Assembly: GCA_020796225.1 (NCBI GenBank)
Contig: CM036756.1
Location: 54,590,616-54,654,615 of the forward strand
Reading direction: 5' to 3'
Origin: Arion vulgaris
Lineage: Eukaryota; Mollusca; Gastropoda; Stylommatophora; Arionidae
DNA: 64,000 bases
Of the stretch, positions 1-12,006 are shown piece after piece. The position numbers and the translations under genes were made by a program. Below the pieces are notes generated by a model, which was not told the DNA's origin, ran no database searches, and saw only the letters and a program-made list of their open reading frames with translations. Positions within the stretch are counted from its first letter, which is position 1. Each line of letters opens with the position of its first letter.

Positions 1-52
1 ATGTAGGTGAGTTGGGTTTCTAGTCCTATCGGAGACTGGCAATAAAATTTAG
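1..52 (+). mobile_element. SINE-F fragment
   Basis: A short internal piece of the (AATC)-tailed SINE-F family. The run 'gtaggtgag' followed by 'tttctagtcctatcggaga' matches 14750-14790 and 48900-48930 with few differences. Both ends of the element are missing. Confidence 0.5.
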
Positions 53-259
53 GTTCCATGTTCAGTTTGAGCTTGCAAAAGAACATCATCATGAATTTAC
101 TATTACTTTGCATTGTAACAGTAAAATGGGGGAGAATTGAAATTCTAACGACGGGAACGCAAGAGAGAAAGAAATTCTAAAGTGTCTACAATTATATTTT
201 CTCTTATAATGTCTGCTTTCAAACAGTAACTCGTAGAAAGAAGATTTTAAAAGATGATA

Positions 260-492
260 TCACGCCCATGTGGTGCCGGAGCCCATAAGGGAAGCAAAGA
301 ATAGTATCACTGAGACCTACAAGGCATGTCGTAAGAGGCGAATGACAAGCGTTGCAGAAATCGAATGTGCTGGCCTACTTGTAGGCGCATAACTGGCACA
401 ACGTACAGTCGCTCTTGGGCTCAGATCACATACAAATCACACGTAGTGGTTAACAATTGGACGATTTGGAGCGTTGGAAGCAGAACAACGTA
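260..492 (+). repeat. Rep-A dispersed repeat, unexpanded copy
   Basis: Member of a dispersed family also at 6383-8530, 28535-28815 (minus) and 43908-44165. Shared landmarks are 'acctacaaggcatgtcgtaa', 'gcctacttgtaggcgcataa' and 'tcagatcacatacaaatcac'. The family ends in a GAA-rich 3' stretch in several copies, which hints at a retrotransposon 3' end, but no coding domain is recognisable. The CTACAAGGCATGTCGTAA segment is present once here and is the unit amplified about 70 times at 6421-8332. Confidence 0.75.
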
Positions 493-784
493 TGATAATT
501 ACCTGCTGATACTTGAATCAGGCGTCTGATAGAAGACACGCATATTGAGTACTACAAACATCAGCATCGATGAAGCCAGCAGGACACGCAACACACGTTG
601 TAGGGTAAGGCGCATGACAGCACCAAGCCTGGGTGCCCAGCTCCTTAGCTACACACTAGACTCAGACGGTGCTTTTAATCTAACAAAGAAAAGATGACAT
701 TGAAGAACATTAATATAAGTTACTAGAAATCTCAACATCAATGTAATCAATGTAAAAATACATTATTGTTTGGATATACTAAAG
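493..784. other. No recognisable feature
   Basis: Unique-looking AT-rich sequence between Rep-A and the 33-bp array. I see no gene, tRNA-like head or terminal repeat. Confidence 0.4.
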
Positions 785-2880
785 GGAATCTCTCTTTCAC
801 ATCTCACGCTCTGGTGGGCAACTGCTCTTTTACGCTTAGCGCTCTAGAAGGTAACAGTTCTTTCTAGCTTGGCGCTCTTGTGGTCAACAGCTCTTTCTAA
901 CTTGACGCTCTTGTGGTCAACAGCTCTTTCTAACTTGGCACTCTTGTGGTTAACAGCTCTTTCTAACATGGCACTCTTGTGGTCAACAGCTCTTTCTAAT
1001 ATGGCACTCTTGTGGTCAACGGCTCTTTCTAGCTTGGCACTCTAGCAGCTAACAGTTATTTCTAGCTTGGCACTCTTGTGGTCAACAGCTCTTTCTAACA
1101 TAGCGCTCTAGAAGCTAACAGCTCTTTCTAGCTTGGCGTTCTTGTGGTCAACAGCTCTTTCTAACATGGCGCTCTAGAAGCTAACAGTTCTTTCTAGCTT
1201 GGCACTCTTGCGGTCAATATCTCTTTCTAACTTGACACTCTTGTGGTCAACAGCTCTTTCTAACTTGGCACTCTTGTGGTCAACAGCTCTTTCTAATTTG
1301 GCGCTCTAGTGGTCAACAACTCTTTCTAACTTGGCCTCTTAGAAGTAACAGCTCTTTCTAACTTGGTGCTCTAGTGGTCAACAACTCTTTCTAACTTGGC
1401 ACTCTTTTGGTCAACAGCTCTTTCTAATTTGGCGCTCTAGTGGTCAACAACTCTTTCTAACTTGGCACTCTTGTGGTTAACAGCTCTTTCTAACATGGCA
1501 CTCTTGTGGTCAACAGCTCTTTCTAATATCGCACTCTTGTGGTCAACGGCTCTTTCTAACTTGACGCTCTTGTGGTCAACAGCTCTTTCTAACTTGGCAC
1601 TCTTGTGGTTAACAGCTCTTTCTAACATGGCACTCTTGGTCAACAACTCTTTCTAACATGGCACTCTTGTGTCAACAGCTCTTTCTAATATGGCACTTTG
1701 TGGTCAACGGCTCTTCTCTTTGGCACTCTGCAGCTACAGTTATTTCTGGCTTGGCACTCTTGAGTCAACAGCTCTTTCTAACATAGCGTTCTAGAAGCAA
1801 CAGCTCTTTCTAGCTTATCGTTCTTGAGTCACATCAGCTCTTTCTACATGGCGTTCTGAACTAACAGTTCTTTCTAGCTTGACTTCTTGAGTCAACATCC
1901 TTTCTACTTGACATCTTGAATGTCAACAGCCTTTCATGCACTCTTGTGTAACAGCTCTTTCAATTTGGCGCTCTGTGGTCAACAACTCTTTCTAACTTGG
2001 CGCTCTGAAGCTAACAACTCTTTCTAACTTGGTGCTCTAGTGGTCAACAACTCTTTCTAACTTGGCACTCTTTTGGTCAACAGCTCTTTCTAATTTGGCG
2101 CTCTAGTGGTCAACAACTCTTTCTAACTTGGCGCTCTAGAAGCTAACAGCTCTTTCTAACTTGGCACTCTTGTGGTCAACAACTTTTTCTCACTTGGCAC
2201 CCTTGTGGTCAACAGCTCTTTATAGCTTGGCGTTCTTGTTTTCAACATCTCTTTCTAACTTGGCGCTCTTGTGGTCAACAACTTAACGCTCTTATGGTCA
2301 ACATCTCTTTCTAGCTTGACACTTGAGGTCAACAGTTCTTTCTAACTGTTCTTGAAGTCAACAACCCTTTCAAGCTTATGTTCTTGAAGTTCAATAGCTC
2401 TTTCATTCTTATCGCATCTTTGAATGTCAACAGCCCTTCCAAGCTTGTACGTTCTTGAAAATCAGCATCTTTTCATGGTTATCGTTCTTGAAGTCAAATC
2501 ATTCGCTCTTTTTTCAATGTTGTCGTTCTTGAAGTCAGCATCCATTTCATGCTTATCGTTCTTGAATTCAACATCCATTTCATGCTTATCGTTCTTGAAG
2601 TCAGCATCCATTTCATGCTTATCGTTCTTGAATTCAACATCCATTTCATGCTTATCGTTTTGAAGTCAACATCCATTTCATGCTTGTCGTTCTTGAATCA
2701 ACATCCATTTCATGCTTGTCGTTCTGAAGTTCAACAGCCATTTCATGCTTGTCGCTCTTGAAGTCAACAACCATATCAATCGCTCTTGAAGTCAACAACC
2801 ATATCAATCGTTCTTAATGCCAACATGTCTGTCACGCTTGTTCTTAAGTCAAAAGTCCGTTCTAGCTTGGCGCTTTGAAA
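785..2880. repeat. 33-bp minisatellite array
   Basis: About 60 copies judged from span. Units of the first part carry 'ctctttctaacttggcact' plus 'cttgtggtcaacag'. From about 2400 the unit drifts to 'ttcatgcttatcgttcttga' plus 'agtcaacatcca' while keeping the 33-bp period. Because 33 is divisible by three, open frames of 60-80 codons appear on both strands; they are repeat artefacts. Around 1660-1960 and 2290-2460 the copies are shortened by many small deletions. No unexpanded relative is visible in the window. Confidence 0.93.
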
Positions 2881-2952
2881 TGAATAACTAATTTGTTATG
2901 ACGCATACCACTGTATCGCTAAGACATTCTTCTTATATAAAACTATATAGGA

Positions 2953-3597
2953 TTGTATTTAAACTGCTGTCAGTTGTCATCTTGATATTTAAACTGCTGT
3001 GTTGTCATCTTTATATTTAAACTGCTGTCAGTTGTCATCTTTGATATTTAAACTGCTGTCAGTTGTCATCTTTGATATTTAAACTGCTGTCAGTTGTTAT
3101 CTTTGATATTTAAACTGCTGTCAGTTGTCATCTTTGATATTTAAACTGCTGTCAGTTGTCATCTTTGATATTAAACTCTGTCAGTTGTCATCTTTGATAT
3201 TTAAACTGCTGTCAGTTGTCATCTTTGATATTTAAACTGCTGTCAGTTGTCATCTTGATATTTAAACTGCTGTCAGTTGTCATCTTTGATTTTAAACTGT
3301 TCGTTGTCATCTTTGATATTTAAACTGCTGTCAGTTGTCATCTTTGATATTTAAACTGCTGTCAGTTGTCATCTTTGATATTTAAACTGCTGTCAGTTGT
3401 CATCTTTGATATTTAAACTGCTGTCAGTTGTCATCTTTGATATTTAAACTGCTGTAGTTGTCATCTTGTATTTAAACTGCTGTCAGTTGTCATCTTTGAT
3501 ATTTAAACTGCTGTCAGTTGTCATCTTTGATATTTAAACTGCTGTCAGTTGTCATCTTTGATATTTAAACTGCTGTCAGTTGTCATCTTTGATATTT
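2953..3597. repeat. 31-bp minisatellite array
   Basis: About 20 near-identical copies of a unit containing 'tgatatttaaactgctgtca' and 'gttgtcatctt'. A few copies have 1-4 base deletions, for example near 3170 and 3290-3305. The array starts only about 70 bases after the 33-bp array. No seed copy is seen elsewhere. Confidence 0.95.
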
Positions 3598-3599
3598 CT

Positions 3600-4044
3600 G
3601 CTTATTGTTACGTTATGAATGTGTACATTGCATTCATGATTTTATGAGTGCATGTGTAAGCATGTTTGTGTGCAAGTATACAACATAATGTGTGTACATA
3701 TAAAATGCATGTATGTGGATATAATGTATGTAAAATGTATGCAAGTATACAACATAAGTGTGTGTACATATAAATGCATGTATGCGGATATAAAATGTAT
3801 AAATTTGCAAGTGTTAAAGCACGTGTACTTATATTCACAATTATTCACATTCGAGAGCAGAAAAATATATCATTTTTATAGCCTTGATCTCGAACATGCA
3901 GATATCACCAGCACAAAAAAATACACAAGTTAAATATACAGTAAATACGCCACGAGCATGGCAACATCTGGTTTGGTATAAGCAATCAATCATGCTGGCT
4001 GGTAACTTTAATTATGTTTCTTAAACATGACACTATATCAAGTA
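3600..4044. repeat. Two-copy 70-bp repeat in otherwise featureless DNA
   Basis: At about 3660-3800 a TG/TA-rich segment occurs twice in tandem, each copy with 'gcaagtatacaacataa' and 'gtgtgtacatataaa'. The rest of the interval shows no gene or element that I recognise. Confidence 0.6.
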
Positions 4045-4460
4045 GTAGCATGTCCCTTGCTGAACATCGCTTTCATCATAGCCCGCCTGGAAAACTTTGT
4101 CTCTAGCAAGTACTCCCGCCTCCTCCAGCGTCATGTTTCAAAGTTCTTTTGGTGTTCTGCTGCCACCTTGGTCGTCCCCTGTCTCGTACTCCAGGAACCA
4201 TACCATCCATTACCGTTCTCTTCAAACCACAGTGATGTTTAATGTAGCCAACATAGTTCACTTCTGGGACATGATGTTATTTTATGAGCAAATGCATATC
4301 CTCGATATGCAGGTCTTGTAGGATGTCTTTATTTTTTCTATTCTCTGTCCAGGATGTTCTAAGAGCGTTTCTGTAACACTCTTAAGCTCTTTCCTCACTC
4401 AAAATCATGCTCAATTCTGGCTTCATTACGACGTGGATAGAAAATATACATACACGAATT
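4045..4460 (-). mobile_element. LINE-T 3' fragment, C-terminal coding region, degraded
   Basis: Read on the minus strand this resembles the C-terminal tail of a LINE polyprotein, with an RDRGRPRW-type basic motif followed by a degenerate 'EEAGxLARD'-like helix. It is colinear with 16925-17600 and 61775-61900, for example 'tagcatgtcccttg' at one end and 'atatgcaggtcttgtaggat' further in. Frames are broken and no catalytic domain is left. Confidence 0.7.
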
Positions 4461-4679
4461 TCTACAATGATATGCCTACATGATATTGTGCTGAAAGGCA
4501 AGAGCCCAAACTCTGCTTGATCATTGAAGACGAACAAACATTCACTTACAGCGAATTTATTTACAAGTCGTCATTAAAACGAAACTGCTGTCAATTTCAG
4601 GTTACTTTTTCACCTGAATTTTTGTTTCGTTTGTTTAGTGTTTATTTCCCTCCTGTGCTTTATATAATTTAAAAACAAG

Positions 4680-5035
4680 AGTAAAGGAACCCTTTCTTTA
4701 TACCTCGAGGTATATAGGGGATACTGTCAGGTCCGTATACAGGGATACGTGTCAGGCCGTATATAGGGGATACGGTGTCAGGCCCGTATAGGGGATACGT
4801 GTCAGGCCGATATAGGATCGGTGTCAGGCCCGTATATAGGATACGTGTCAGGCCCGTATATAGGATCGGTGTCAGGCCCGTATATAGGGGGATACGGTGT
4901 CAGGCCCGTATATTTTCATTGCCCATCGGCACACGATGGGTGATATAGTCAACATCACGTCAGCTGCCTTTACTTCCCAGTGTTTTTCCTGGTAACCAAT
5001 TCAGGTAGACCTGAGAGCCGTTATATATATTTCCA
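4680..5035 (-). mobile_element. SINE-C copy with internal 27-bp array, tRNA head lost
   Basis: The SINE-C body (minus strand) is recognisable by 'acacgatgggtgatatagtc' and 'gctgcctttacttcccag', shared with 29108-29375, 5308-5585 and 8943-9230. The 3' part contains a short array (4715-4915) of a unit carrying 'ggtgtcaggcccgtatat' that is single-copy in the other family members. The tRNA-like head is absent, so this copy is 5'-truncated. Confidence 0.75.
4715..4915 (-). repeat. 27-bp array inside SINE-C
   Basis: About 7 copies of a unit containing 'gtcaggcccgtatatagg' and 'ggatacggt', several shortened by 1-5 bases. The same segment occurs once at 29140 ('ggtgttaggcccgtatttta') and once at 5373 ('gatattaggcctgtattttt') in unexpanded SINE-C copies. 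Confidence 0.85.
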
Positions 5036-5307
5036 TTGTTTATTACATTAACAACATAACAATCTCAATTCCGTCCGTATAACTGCGTGCTCCTGGTCTG
5101 TGTTATGTTTTTAACACATAAGTAAATAATGCGCTTCAATACAATGTGGTATGTTAGGAGTTAAGGTGTTGAAGAGGTATCAGATTTTCCAATAAATTAC
5201 ATATTTGCTGCAACATCATGTACGTGCAGTATAACATAGCGGTTCTCATCTTGTTCTCAGTTGAGGTACATATCAAGTAACAATCAAGTAGAAGCAAAGA
5301 TATATAT

Positions 5308-5585
5308 TGAAAGGAAACAAAAAGGAACAACCGTTTTTTTTATACAGTGAGATACATTGGAAAATACGATATTAGGCCTGTATTTTTCTTTGACCAACAT
5401 CATACGATGTGTGAAATTGTCAGCATCAACCAGGCTACCATTACTTTCCAGTGTTTTTTTAGTTTCCAACTGAGGCTGGGTTGACATAAAAGCCGTTTGA
5501 GGTATGAAAAATCTCACTCTATTGAACCGAGACCACCCGTCTAAGAAGCAAGTACACTAACAGCTGTGCTACCAGTGCTCTCCTA
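5308..5585 (-). mobile_element. SINE-C, near full length
   Basis: tRNA-derived SINE on the minus strand. The reverse complement starts with a tRNA-like head with an A-box-like element and a degraded B box near 5527 ('attgaaccgagac' on the plus strand). The body with 'catacgatgtgtgaaattgt' and 'taccattactttcc' follows. The downstream end is A/T-rich near 5310-5340. Confidence 0.7.
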
Positions 5586-5589
5586 TCAC

Positions 5590-5850
5590 AGAGGGTCTAT
5601 ATAGCTAAGTGGTTATGCTCTGCCTTGCGAGTCGAAAGGTCGTGGGTTCGAATCCGGACTGCTCCGTTCTGTTGACAAGTGAATTTTTTTCCAGAGGCCA
5701 CTACGATTGTTGCCGAAGCTACTGAGTTCGTGCTTTGTGCAATACTCTAAGCAAGAGGCGTGCCATTTCTGCGGAAAGAGACCGAGTCATATGGGTAAAC
5801 CCATGGGGTAAGAAGTCGATCCTGTGGCAAAAGTAATTAAAAATATATTT
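5590..5850 (+). mobile_element. SINE-D with well-preserved tRNA-like head
   Basis: The head at about 5595-5667 has RNA polymerase III promoter boxes: A box 'tagctaagtgg' and B box 'ggttcgaatcc'. The body contains 'gagttcgtgctttgtgcaat' and 'gcgtgccatttctgcgg', also found at 61455-61653, 48190-48335 and 43560-43650 (all minus). It could be mistaken for a tRNA gene, but the shared non-tRNA body in the other copies marks it as a SINE. Confidence 0.82.
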
Positions 5851-5861
5851 ATTCGTATCAC

Positions 5862-6268
5862 AGTTCAGTCTCATTTGATGATTCTATCACAATTCAGTCT
5901 CATTTGATGATTCTATCACGGTTCAGTCTCATTTGATGATTCTATCACAGTTCAGTCTCATTTGATGATTCTATCACAATTCAGTCTCATTTGATGATTC
6001 TATCACAGTTCAGTCTCATTTGATGATTCTATCACAGTTCAGTCTCATTTGATGATTCTATCACAGTTCAGTCTCATTTGATGATTCTATCACAGTTCAG
6101 TCTCATTTGATGATTCTATCACAGTACAGTCTCATTTGATGATTCTATCACAATTCAGTCTCATTTGATGATTCTATCACAGTTCAGTCTCATTTGATGA
6201 TTCTATCACAGTTCAGTCTCATTTGATGATTCTATCACAGTTCAGTCTCATTTGATGATTCTGATAAT
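5862..6268. repeat. 29-bp minisatellite array
   Basis: About 14 copies of a very homogeneous unit containing 'gttcagtctcatttgatgat' and 'tctatcaca'. Only a few positions vary (cagttc/caattc/cggttc/cagtac). It begins directly after SINE-D. No seed copy is seen elsewhere. Confidence 0.95.
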
Positions 6269-6382
6269 GTGCTCAACAAAAAGAATCCGTATTCTTCATT
6301 TTTAGAACCACGAACAAATCTTGAAGTGCATTTTTTTTCAGCGCGCTCATTACAAATAGAAATTAACTACCATCTATCTTCG

Positions 6383-8530
6383 TCACGCCCATGAAAACAT
6401 AAGACAGATGCTAAAAAAATAGTAACACTGCGGCTTACAAGACATGTCGTAACACTGCGGCTTACAAGACATGTCGTAACACTGCGGCTTACAAGACATG
6501 TCGTAACACTGCGGCTTACAAGACATGTCGTAACACTGCGGCTTACAAGACGTCGTAACACTGCGGCTTACAAGACATGTCGTAACACTGCGGCTTACAA
6601 GACGTCGTAACACTGCGGCTTACAAGACGTCGTAACACTGCGGCTTACAAGACATGTCGTAACACTGCGGCTTACAAGACGTCGTAACACTGCGGCTTAC
6701 AAGACATGTCGTAACACTGCGGCTTACAAGGCATGTCGTAACACTGCGGCTTACAAGACATGTCGTAACACTGTGGCTTACAAGACATGTCGTAACACTG
6801 CGGCTTACAAGACATGTCGTAACACTGCGGCTTACAAGAAATGTCGTAACACTGCGGCTTACAAGACGTCGTAACACTGCGGCTTACAAGACATGTCGTA
6901 ACACTGCGGCTTACAAGACGTCGTAACACTGCGGCTTACAAGACATGTCGTAACACTGCGGCTTACAAGGCATGTCGTAACACTGCGGCTTACAAGACAT
7001 GTCGTAACACTGTGGCTTACAAGACATGTCGTAACACTGCGGCTTACAAGACATGTCGTAACACTGTGGCTACAAAGACATGTCGTAACACTGCGGCTTA
7101 CAAGGCATGTCGTAACACTGCGGCTTACAAGACATGTCGTAACACTGTGGCTTACAAGACATGTCGTAACACTGCGGCTTACAAGACATGTCGTAACACT
7201 GCGGCTTACAAGACATGTCGTAACACTGCGGCTTACAAGGCATGTCGTAACACTGCGGCTTACAAGGCATGTCGTAACACTGCGGCTTACAAGACATGTC
7301 GTAACACTGCGGCTTACAAGACATGTCGTAACACTGCGGCTTACAAGACATGTCGTAACACTGCGGCTTACAAGGCATGTCGTAACACTGCGGCTTACAA
7401 GACATGTCGTAACACTGCGGCTTACAAGACATGTCGTAACACTGCGGCTTACAAGACATGTCGTAACACTGCAGCTTACAAGACATGTCGTAACACTGCG
7501 GCTTACAAGACATGTCGTAACACTGCGGCTTACAAGGCATGTCGTAAAAGTCACTGCGGCTTACAAGGCATGTCGTAACACTGCGGCTTACAAGACGTCG
7601 TAACACTGCGGCTTACAAGACGTCGTAACACTGCGGCTTACAAGACGTCGTAACACTGCGGCTTACAAGACGTCGTAACACTGCGGCTTACAAGACATGT
7701 CGTAACACTGCGGCTTACAAGACATGTCGTAACACTGCGGCTTACAAGACATGTCGTAACACTGCGGCTTACAAGACATGTCGTAACACTGCGGCTTACA
7801 AGACATGTCGTAACACTGCGGCTTACAAGACATGTCGTAACACTGCGGCTTACAAGGCATGTCGTAAAAGTCACTGCGGCTTACAAGGCATGTCGTAACA
7901 CTGCGGCTTACAAGGCATGTCGTAAAAGTCACTGCGGCTTACAAGGCATGTCGTAACACTGCGGCTTACAAGACGTCGTAACACTGCGGCTTACAAGACG
8001 TCGTAACACTGCGGCTTACAAGACGTCGTAACACTGCGGCTTACAAGACATGTCGTAACACTGCGGCTTACAAGACATGTCGTAACACTGCGGCTTACAA
8101 GACATGTCGTAACACTGCGGCTTACAAGACATGTCGTAACACTGTGGCTTACAAGACATGTCGTAACACTGCGGCTTACAAGACATGTCGTAACACTGCA
8201 CTACAAGACATGTCGTAACACTGCGGCTTACAAGACATGTCGTAACACTGCAGCTTACAAGACATGTCGTAACACTGCGGCTTACAAGACATGTCGTAAA
8301 AGTCACTGCGGCTTACAAGGCATGTCGTAAAAGTCGACTGAGGTAGAGGCCTAGGAAAGCTACCATAGTAAATAAAAAGCGTCGCGTCGCAGAAATCGGA
8401 TGTGCTGGCCTACTTGTAGGCGCATAACTGGTACAACGTACAATCGCTCTTAGGCTCAGATCACATACATATCACAAAGAATGGTTTTAACAAGTAGTCG
8501 ATATGGAGCGGTCAAAAAAGAAGATCTCTA
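6383..8530 (+). repeat. Rep-A copy expanded by a 27-bp array
   Basis: Rep-A sequence flanks the array on both sides: 'gtcacgcccatg' at 6383 and, after the array, 'gaggtagaggcctagg', 'gcctacttgtaggcgcataa' and 'tcagatcacatacatatcac' (8340-8480), in the order seen in the unexpanded copies. The array replaces what is a single short segment in those copies. Confidence 0.85.
6421..8332 (+). repeat. 27-bp array from Rep-A (about 70 copies)
   Basis: Unit 'cactgcggcttacaag' plus 'acatgtcgtaa', with variants 'ggcatgtcgtaa', a 24-bp form with 'gacgtcgtaa' and a longer form with 'gtcgtaaaagtcactgcgg'. Variants recur in blocks (for example near 7540-7580, 7855-7940 and 8300-8330), which indicates higher-order segmental duplication. 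The 27-bp period leaves frames of up to about 230 codons open on both strands as nine-residue peptide repeats; I do not regard these as genes. There are no unique spacers, so it is not CRISPR-like. Confidence 0.95.
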
Positions 8531-8834
8531 CCTACAAATCTAGTATTATGCGTTGATTCAAGCTCTGCTTCTAAAGTTTGCCTCCATGTGCTTCTAAATG
8601 TATCTTTTCATCTGCCAATGCGGAATGCACTGCATTATATTTAGATTTTAAAATTTAAGTGGTCTTGATTGCATCATACACCTTTTTTTTTACTTTTCAG
8701 CAGGAAAGTTGTGTGCGCCAAGAGGCAGATCATCGGGGATGTGCTCTCCTGTAGGTTACACCCTGCACTTGATCATGTTCCATCTATTAACACTATCACA
8801 TAGTATCATCATGAGCATTTTAGATTTTTTTCTC

Positions 8835-8955
8835 TCTCTGTTTCTGTAGCTGTTTTTTTTCGAGTTATATTGCAGTGTTGCCGGCCCCAAGATAAACCCC
8901 ACTTATTCGACTTTTGTGACAAGCGTATGAACACAGTGGTTCAGTTCTTCGCTAT
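8835..8955. repeat. Rep-H dispersed repeat, copy 1
   Basis: Resembles 58085-58205: both have 'tctgtttctgt', then a T-rich run, 'cagtgtt/cagtgtg', a C-rich 'ccccac' stretch, and 'cagttcttc/attcttcactaccc' leading into SINE-C-like 'ggaacc'. Type unknown. Confidence 0.5.
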
Positions 8956-9230
8956 CCAGGAACCTATTTCTGTACCATGAGGTATAATGGTGAACATAGT
9001 TAGTGGCCCCCATTTTTCTTTTACCAACGTCGCACAATGGGTGTTGTGGTCATCCTCACATCAGCCGACTTTACTTCCCAGCTTATGGCTAGATGGTACC
9101 TACTTGAGGCTTTGTTGACATGATAACCGCTACCAACTCAAACAATATCATTCTCATTGTGGGATTTTATCATGGAACCATTTGCCTGCGAAGTAAGTAC
9201 ACTAGCAACTACACTATCGCGGCTCTCAAA
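8943..9230 (-). mobile_element. SINE-C copy
   Basis: Minus-strand SINE-C. It has the body 'cgcacaatgggtgttgtggt' and 'ccgactttacttcccag', and the reverse complement of 9200-9230 carries an A-box-like 'tagtgtagttg'. The B box is degraded near 9170. Confidence 0.72.
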
Positions 9231-9327
9231 CATGAGATGAATAACACAGACACGCGAGCAGGCGATCTGCGTCGGTATATCTTATTGAAAAAAACACTAG
9301 AATAATACGCGTTTATCTTTTTAAAAA

Positions 9328-9580
9328 CACAATTGCATGCATATCCTTTACAGGACTTTGTGAACCAACCCCAGCTTTTAACGCTGTTTGTGATTTTTCT
9401 ATGTATTTTTACGTTCAGTAGTTTGCCATTGCTTTCTGAACGGAAGATGCCATCGTCCGTTTGTAAAAATCCACACGAAACAATTTGCAACCAAATTATC
9501 CGCAGCGTGATTCGAACTCAGAACGTCGGGGTTAATAGACCGTGTCACTATCCCCTAGGCCACAGACGTCACCAGCCTTT
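9328..9580 (-). mobile_element. SINE-B, tRNA head type 1
   Basis: Reverse complement: tRNA-like head with A box 'tggcctagggg' and B box 'agttcgaatca', then the SINE-B body including 'ttcagaaagcaatggcaaac' and 'tactgaacgta', ending near 'taaaggatatgcatg'. The same head type occurs at 15444-15694. Copies at 39057, 50055 and 61130 share the body but have a different head. Confidence 0.85.
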
Positions 9581-10321
9581 ATCTCTACACTTTAAAAATT
9601 CTTCATTGATTCATTTCTTAGCATAACTGTTTGCCGATAATAGCCTGTTAAATTGAGTAAGTTTTATTTCGTCAATGTTGACACTTCTCAAATGAAATAA
9701 GAGGTTATGATATCGATTTTTGCATTACAGCACTTTTAGAAATAAGACGATTTGAAATAATGTTCTGTAAAGTGCAGCTTTAAGTATGTGATTATTTGCA
9801 TAACGTTCATTATGAAGAGGGCGGTACGTTTAAAATGCATTGAATGCTTTTAACAGAATCAAGTCACACCCTTTATCAATATTGTGCGAAATCTCATCGT
9901 TAACGAATTTAATACAATTATCGAACACTTTCAACGGATGTATTAATGTGTTCTTCTAAAAAAATGAGATCTTTTTGTGGCTGAGTAAATTGTAACTTTC
10001 CAAGCATGATCCATCAACAGCTGAAAGTACGTCTTACACTCTTTGGTCGAAATGTTTGTTTTTTTAATCATTGGATTAAATCGATGGGTGAGATCATAAG
10101 AACAGTATATATAATATTAGCATGCACAGATATTGATGAAATCTACAGTAACTCTAATGCATAATTGGATTTTGCTAAAGGAGTTACTTTTTATTTGTGT
10201 TGGTCAACACGAAATGATATTCAAAATAACAAGGCTCTCTCTCTATTAGGTTGAAATCATGTGTCTCGGCTCAAAGAGACTTTTATTTACTTGAGAAACC
10301 AAACAAAAGGGATGAGAACTC
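9581..10321. other. No recognisable feature
   Basis: AT-rich single-copy-looking DNA. I see no open frame of interest, tRNA-like head, or inverted terminal repeats. Confidence 0.4.
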
Positions 10322-11985
10322 ATATTGTTTTACCACTTATATAATGTCATCTGCATATTGTTTTACCACTTATATAATGTCATCTGCATATTGTTGTACC
10401 ACTTATATAATACAGAGAAACACTGTCACAATAATGTCATCTGCATATTGTTTTACCACTTATATAATACAGAGAAACACTGTCACAATAATGTCATCTG
10501 CATATTGTTTTACCACTTATATAATGCAGAGAAACACCGTCACAATAATGTCATCTGCATATTGTTTTACCACTTATATAATACAGAGAAACACCGTCAC
10601 AATAATGTCATCTGCATATTGTTGTACCACTTATATAATACAGAGAAACACCGTCACAATAATGTCATCTGCATATTGTTTTACCACTTATATAATGCAG
10701 AGAAACACCGTCACAATAATGTCATCTGCATATTGTTTTACCACTTATATAATACAGAGAAACACTGTCACAATAATGTCATCTGCATATTGTTTTACCA
10801 CTTATATAATACAGAAACACTGTCACAATAATGTCATCTGATATTGTTTTACCACTTATATAATACAGAGAAACACGTCACAATAATGTCATCTGCATAT
10901 TGTTGTACCATATATAATACGAGAGAACACCGTCACAATAATGTCATCTGCATATTGTTGTACCTTATATAATCAGAAACACTCGTCACAATAATGTCAT
11001 CTGCATATTGTTTTACCACTTATATAATACAGAGAAACACCGTCACAATAATGTCATCTGCATATTGTTTTACCACTTATATAATACAGAGAAACACCGT
11101 CACAATAATGTCATCTGCATATTGTTGTACCACTTATATAATACAGAGAAACACCGTCACAATAATATCATCTGCATATTGTTTTACCACTTATATAATA
11201 CAGAGAAACACCGTCACAATAATGTCATCTGCATATTGTTGTACCACTTATATAATGCAGAGAAACACCGTCACAATAATGTCATCTGCATATTGTTTTA
11301 CCACTTATATAATACAGAGAAACACCGTCACAATAATGTCATCTGCATATTGTTGTACCACTTATATAATACAGAGAAACACCGTCACAATAATGTCATC
11401 TGCATATTGTTTTACCACTTATATAATGCAGAGAAACACCGTCACAATAATGTCATCTGCATATTGTTTTACCACTTATATAATACAGAGAAACACTGTC
11501 ACAATAATGTCATCTGCATATTGTTTTACCACTTATATAATACAGAGAAACACTGTCACAATAATGTCATCTGTATATTGTTTTACCACTTATATAATAC
11601 AGAGAAACACCGTCACAATAATGTCATCTGCATATTGTTGTACCACTTATATAATACAGAGAAACACCGTCACAATAATGTCATCTGCATATTGTTGTAC
11701 CACTTATATAATACAGAGAAACACCGTCACAATAATGTCATCTGCATATTGTTTTACCACTTATATAATACAGAGAAACACCGTCACAATAATGTCATCT
11801 GCATATTGTTTTACCACTTATATAATACAGAGAAACACTGTCACAATAATGTCATCTGCATATTGTTGTACCACTTATATAATACAGAGAAACACCGTCA
11901 CAATAATGTCATCTGCATATTGTTTTACCACTTATATAATGCAGAGAAACACCGTCACAATAATGTCATCTGCATATTGTTGTAC
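10322..11985. repeat. 57-bp minisatellite array
   Basis: About 29 copies of a unit with 'aatgtcatctgcatattgtt', 'taccacttatataatacaga' and 'gaaacaccgtcacaat'. The first two copies (10322-10385) are short versions lacking the 'gaaacaccgtcaca' part. Copies at 10800-10990 carry several small deletions. Since 57 is 19 codons, frames of 196 and 367 codons stay open; they are repeat artefacts. Confidence 0.95.
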
Positions 11986-12006
11986 ATGTTCTTGGGATTG
12001 TTGCAA

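Noticed and set aside
2424..2761. Small secreted or membrane peptides in the first array
   Set aside because: Hydrophobic frames arise from the 33-bp repeat in several frames at once.
5595..5667. Functional tRNA gene
   Set aside because: Good A and B boxes, but the same non-tRNA body follows in other copies, so it is a SINE head. The same holds for the heads at 15450, 29300, 39300 and 50245.
6859..7606. Frames of 178-231 codons on both strands as genes
   Set aside because: Nine-residue repeats from the 27-bp array; open on both strands because the period is a multiple of three.
6421..8332. CRISPR-like array
   Set aside because: Direct tandem units without unique spacers, in animal DNA.
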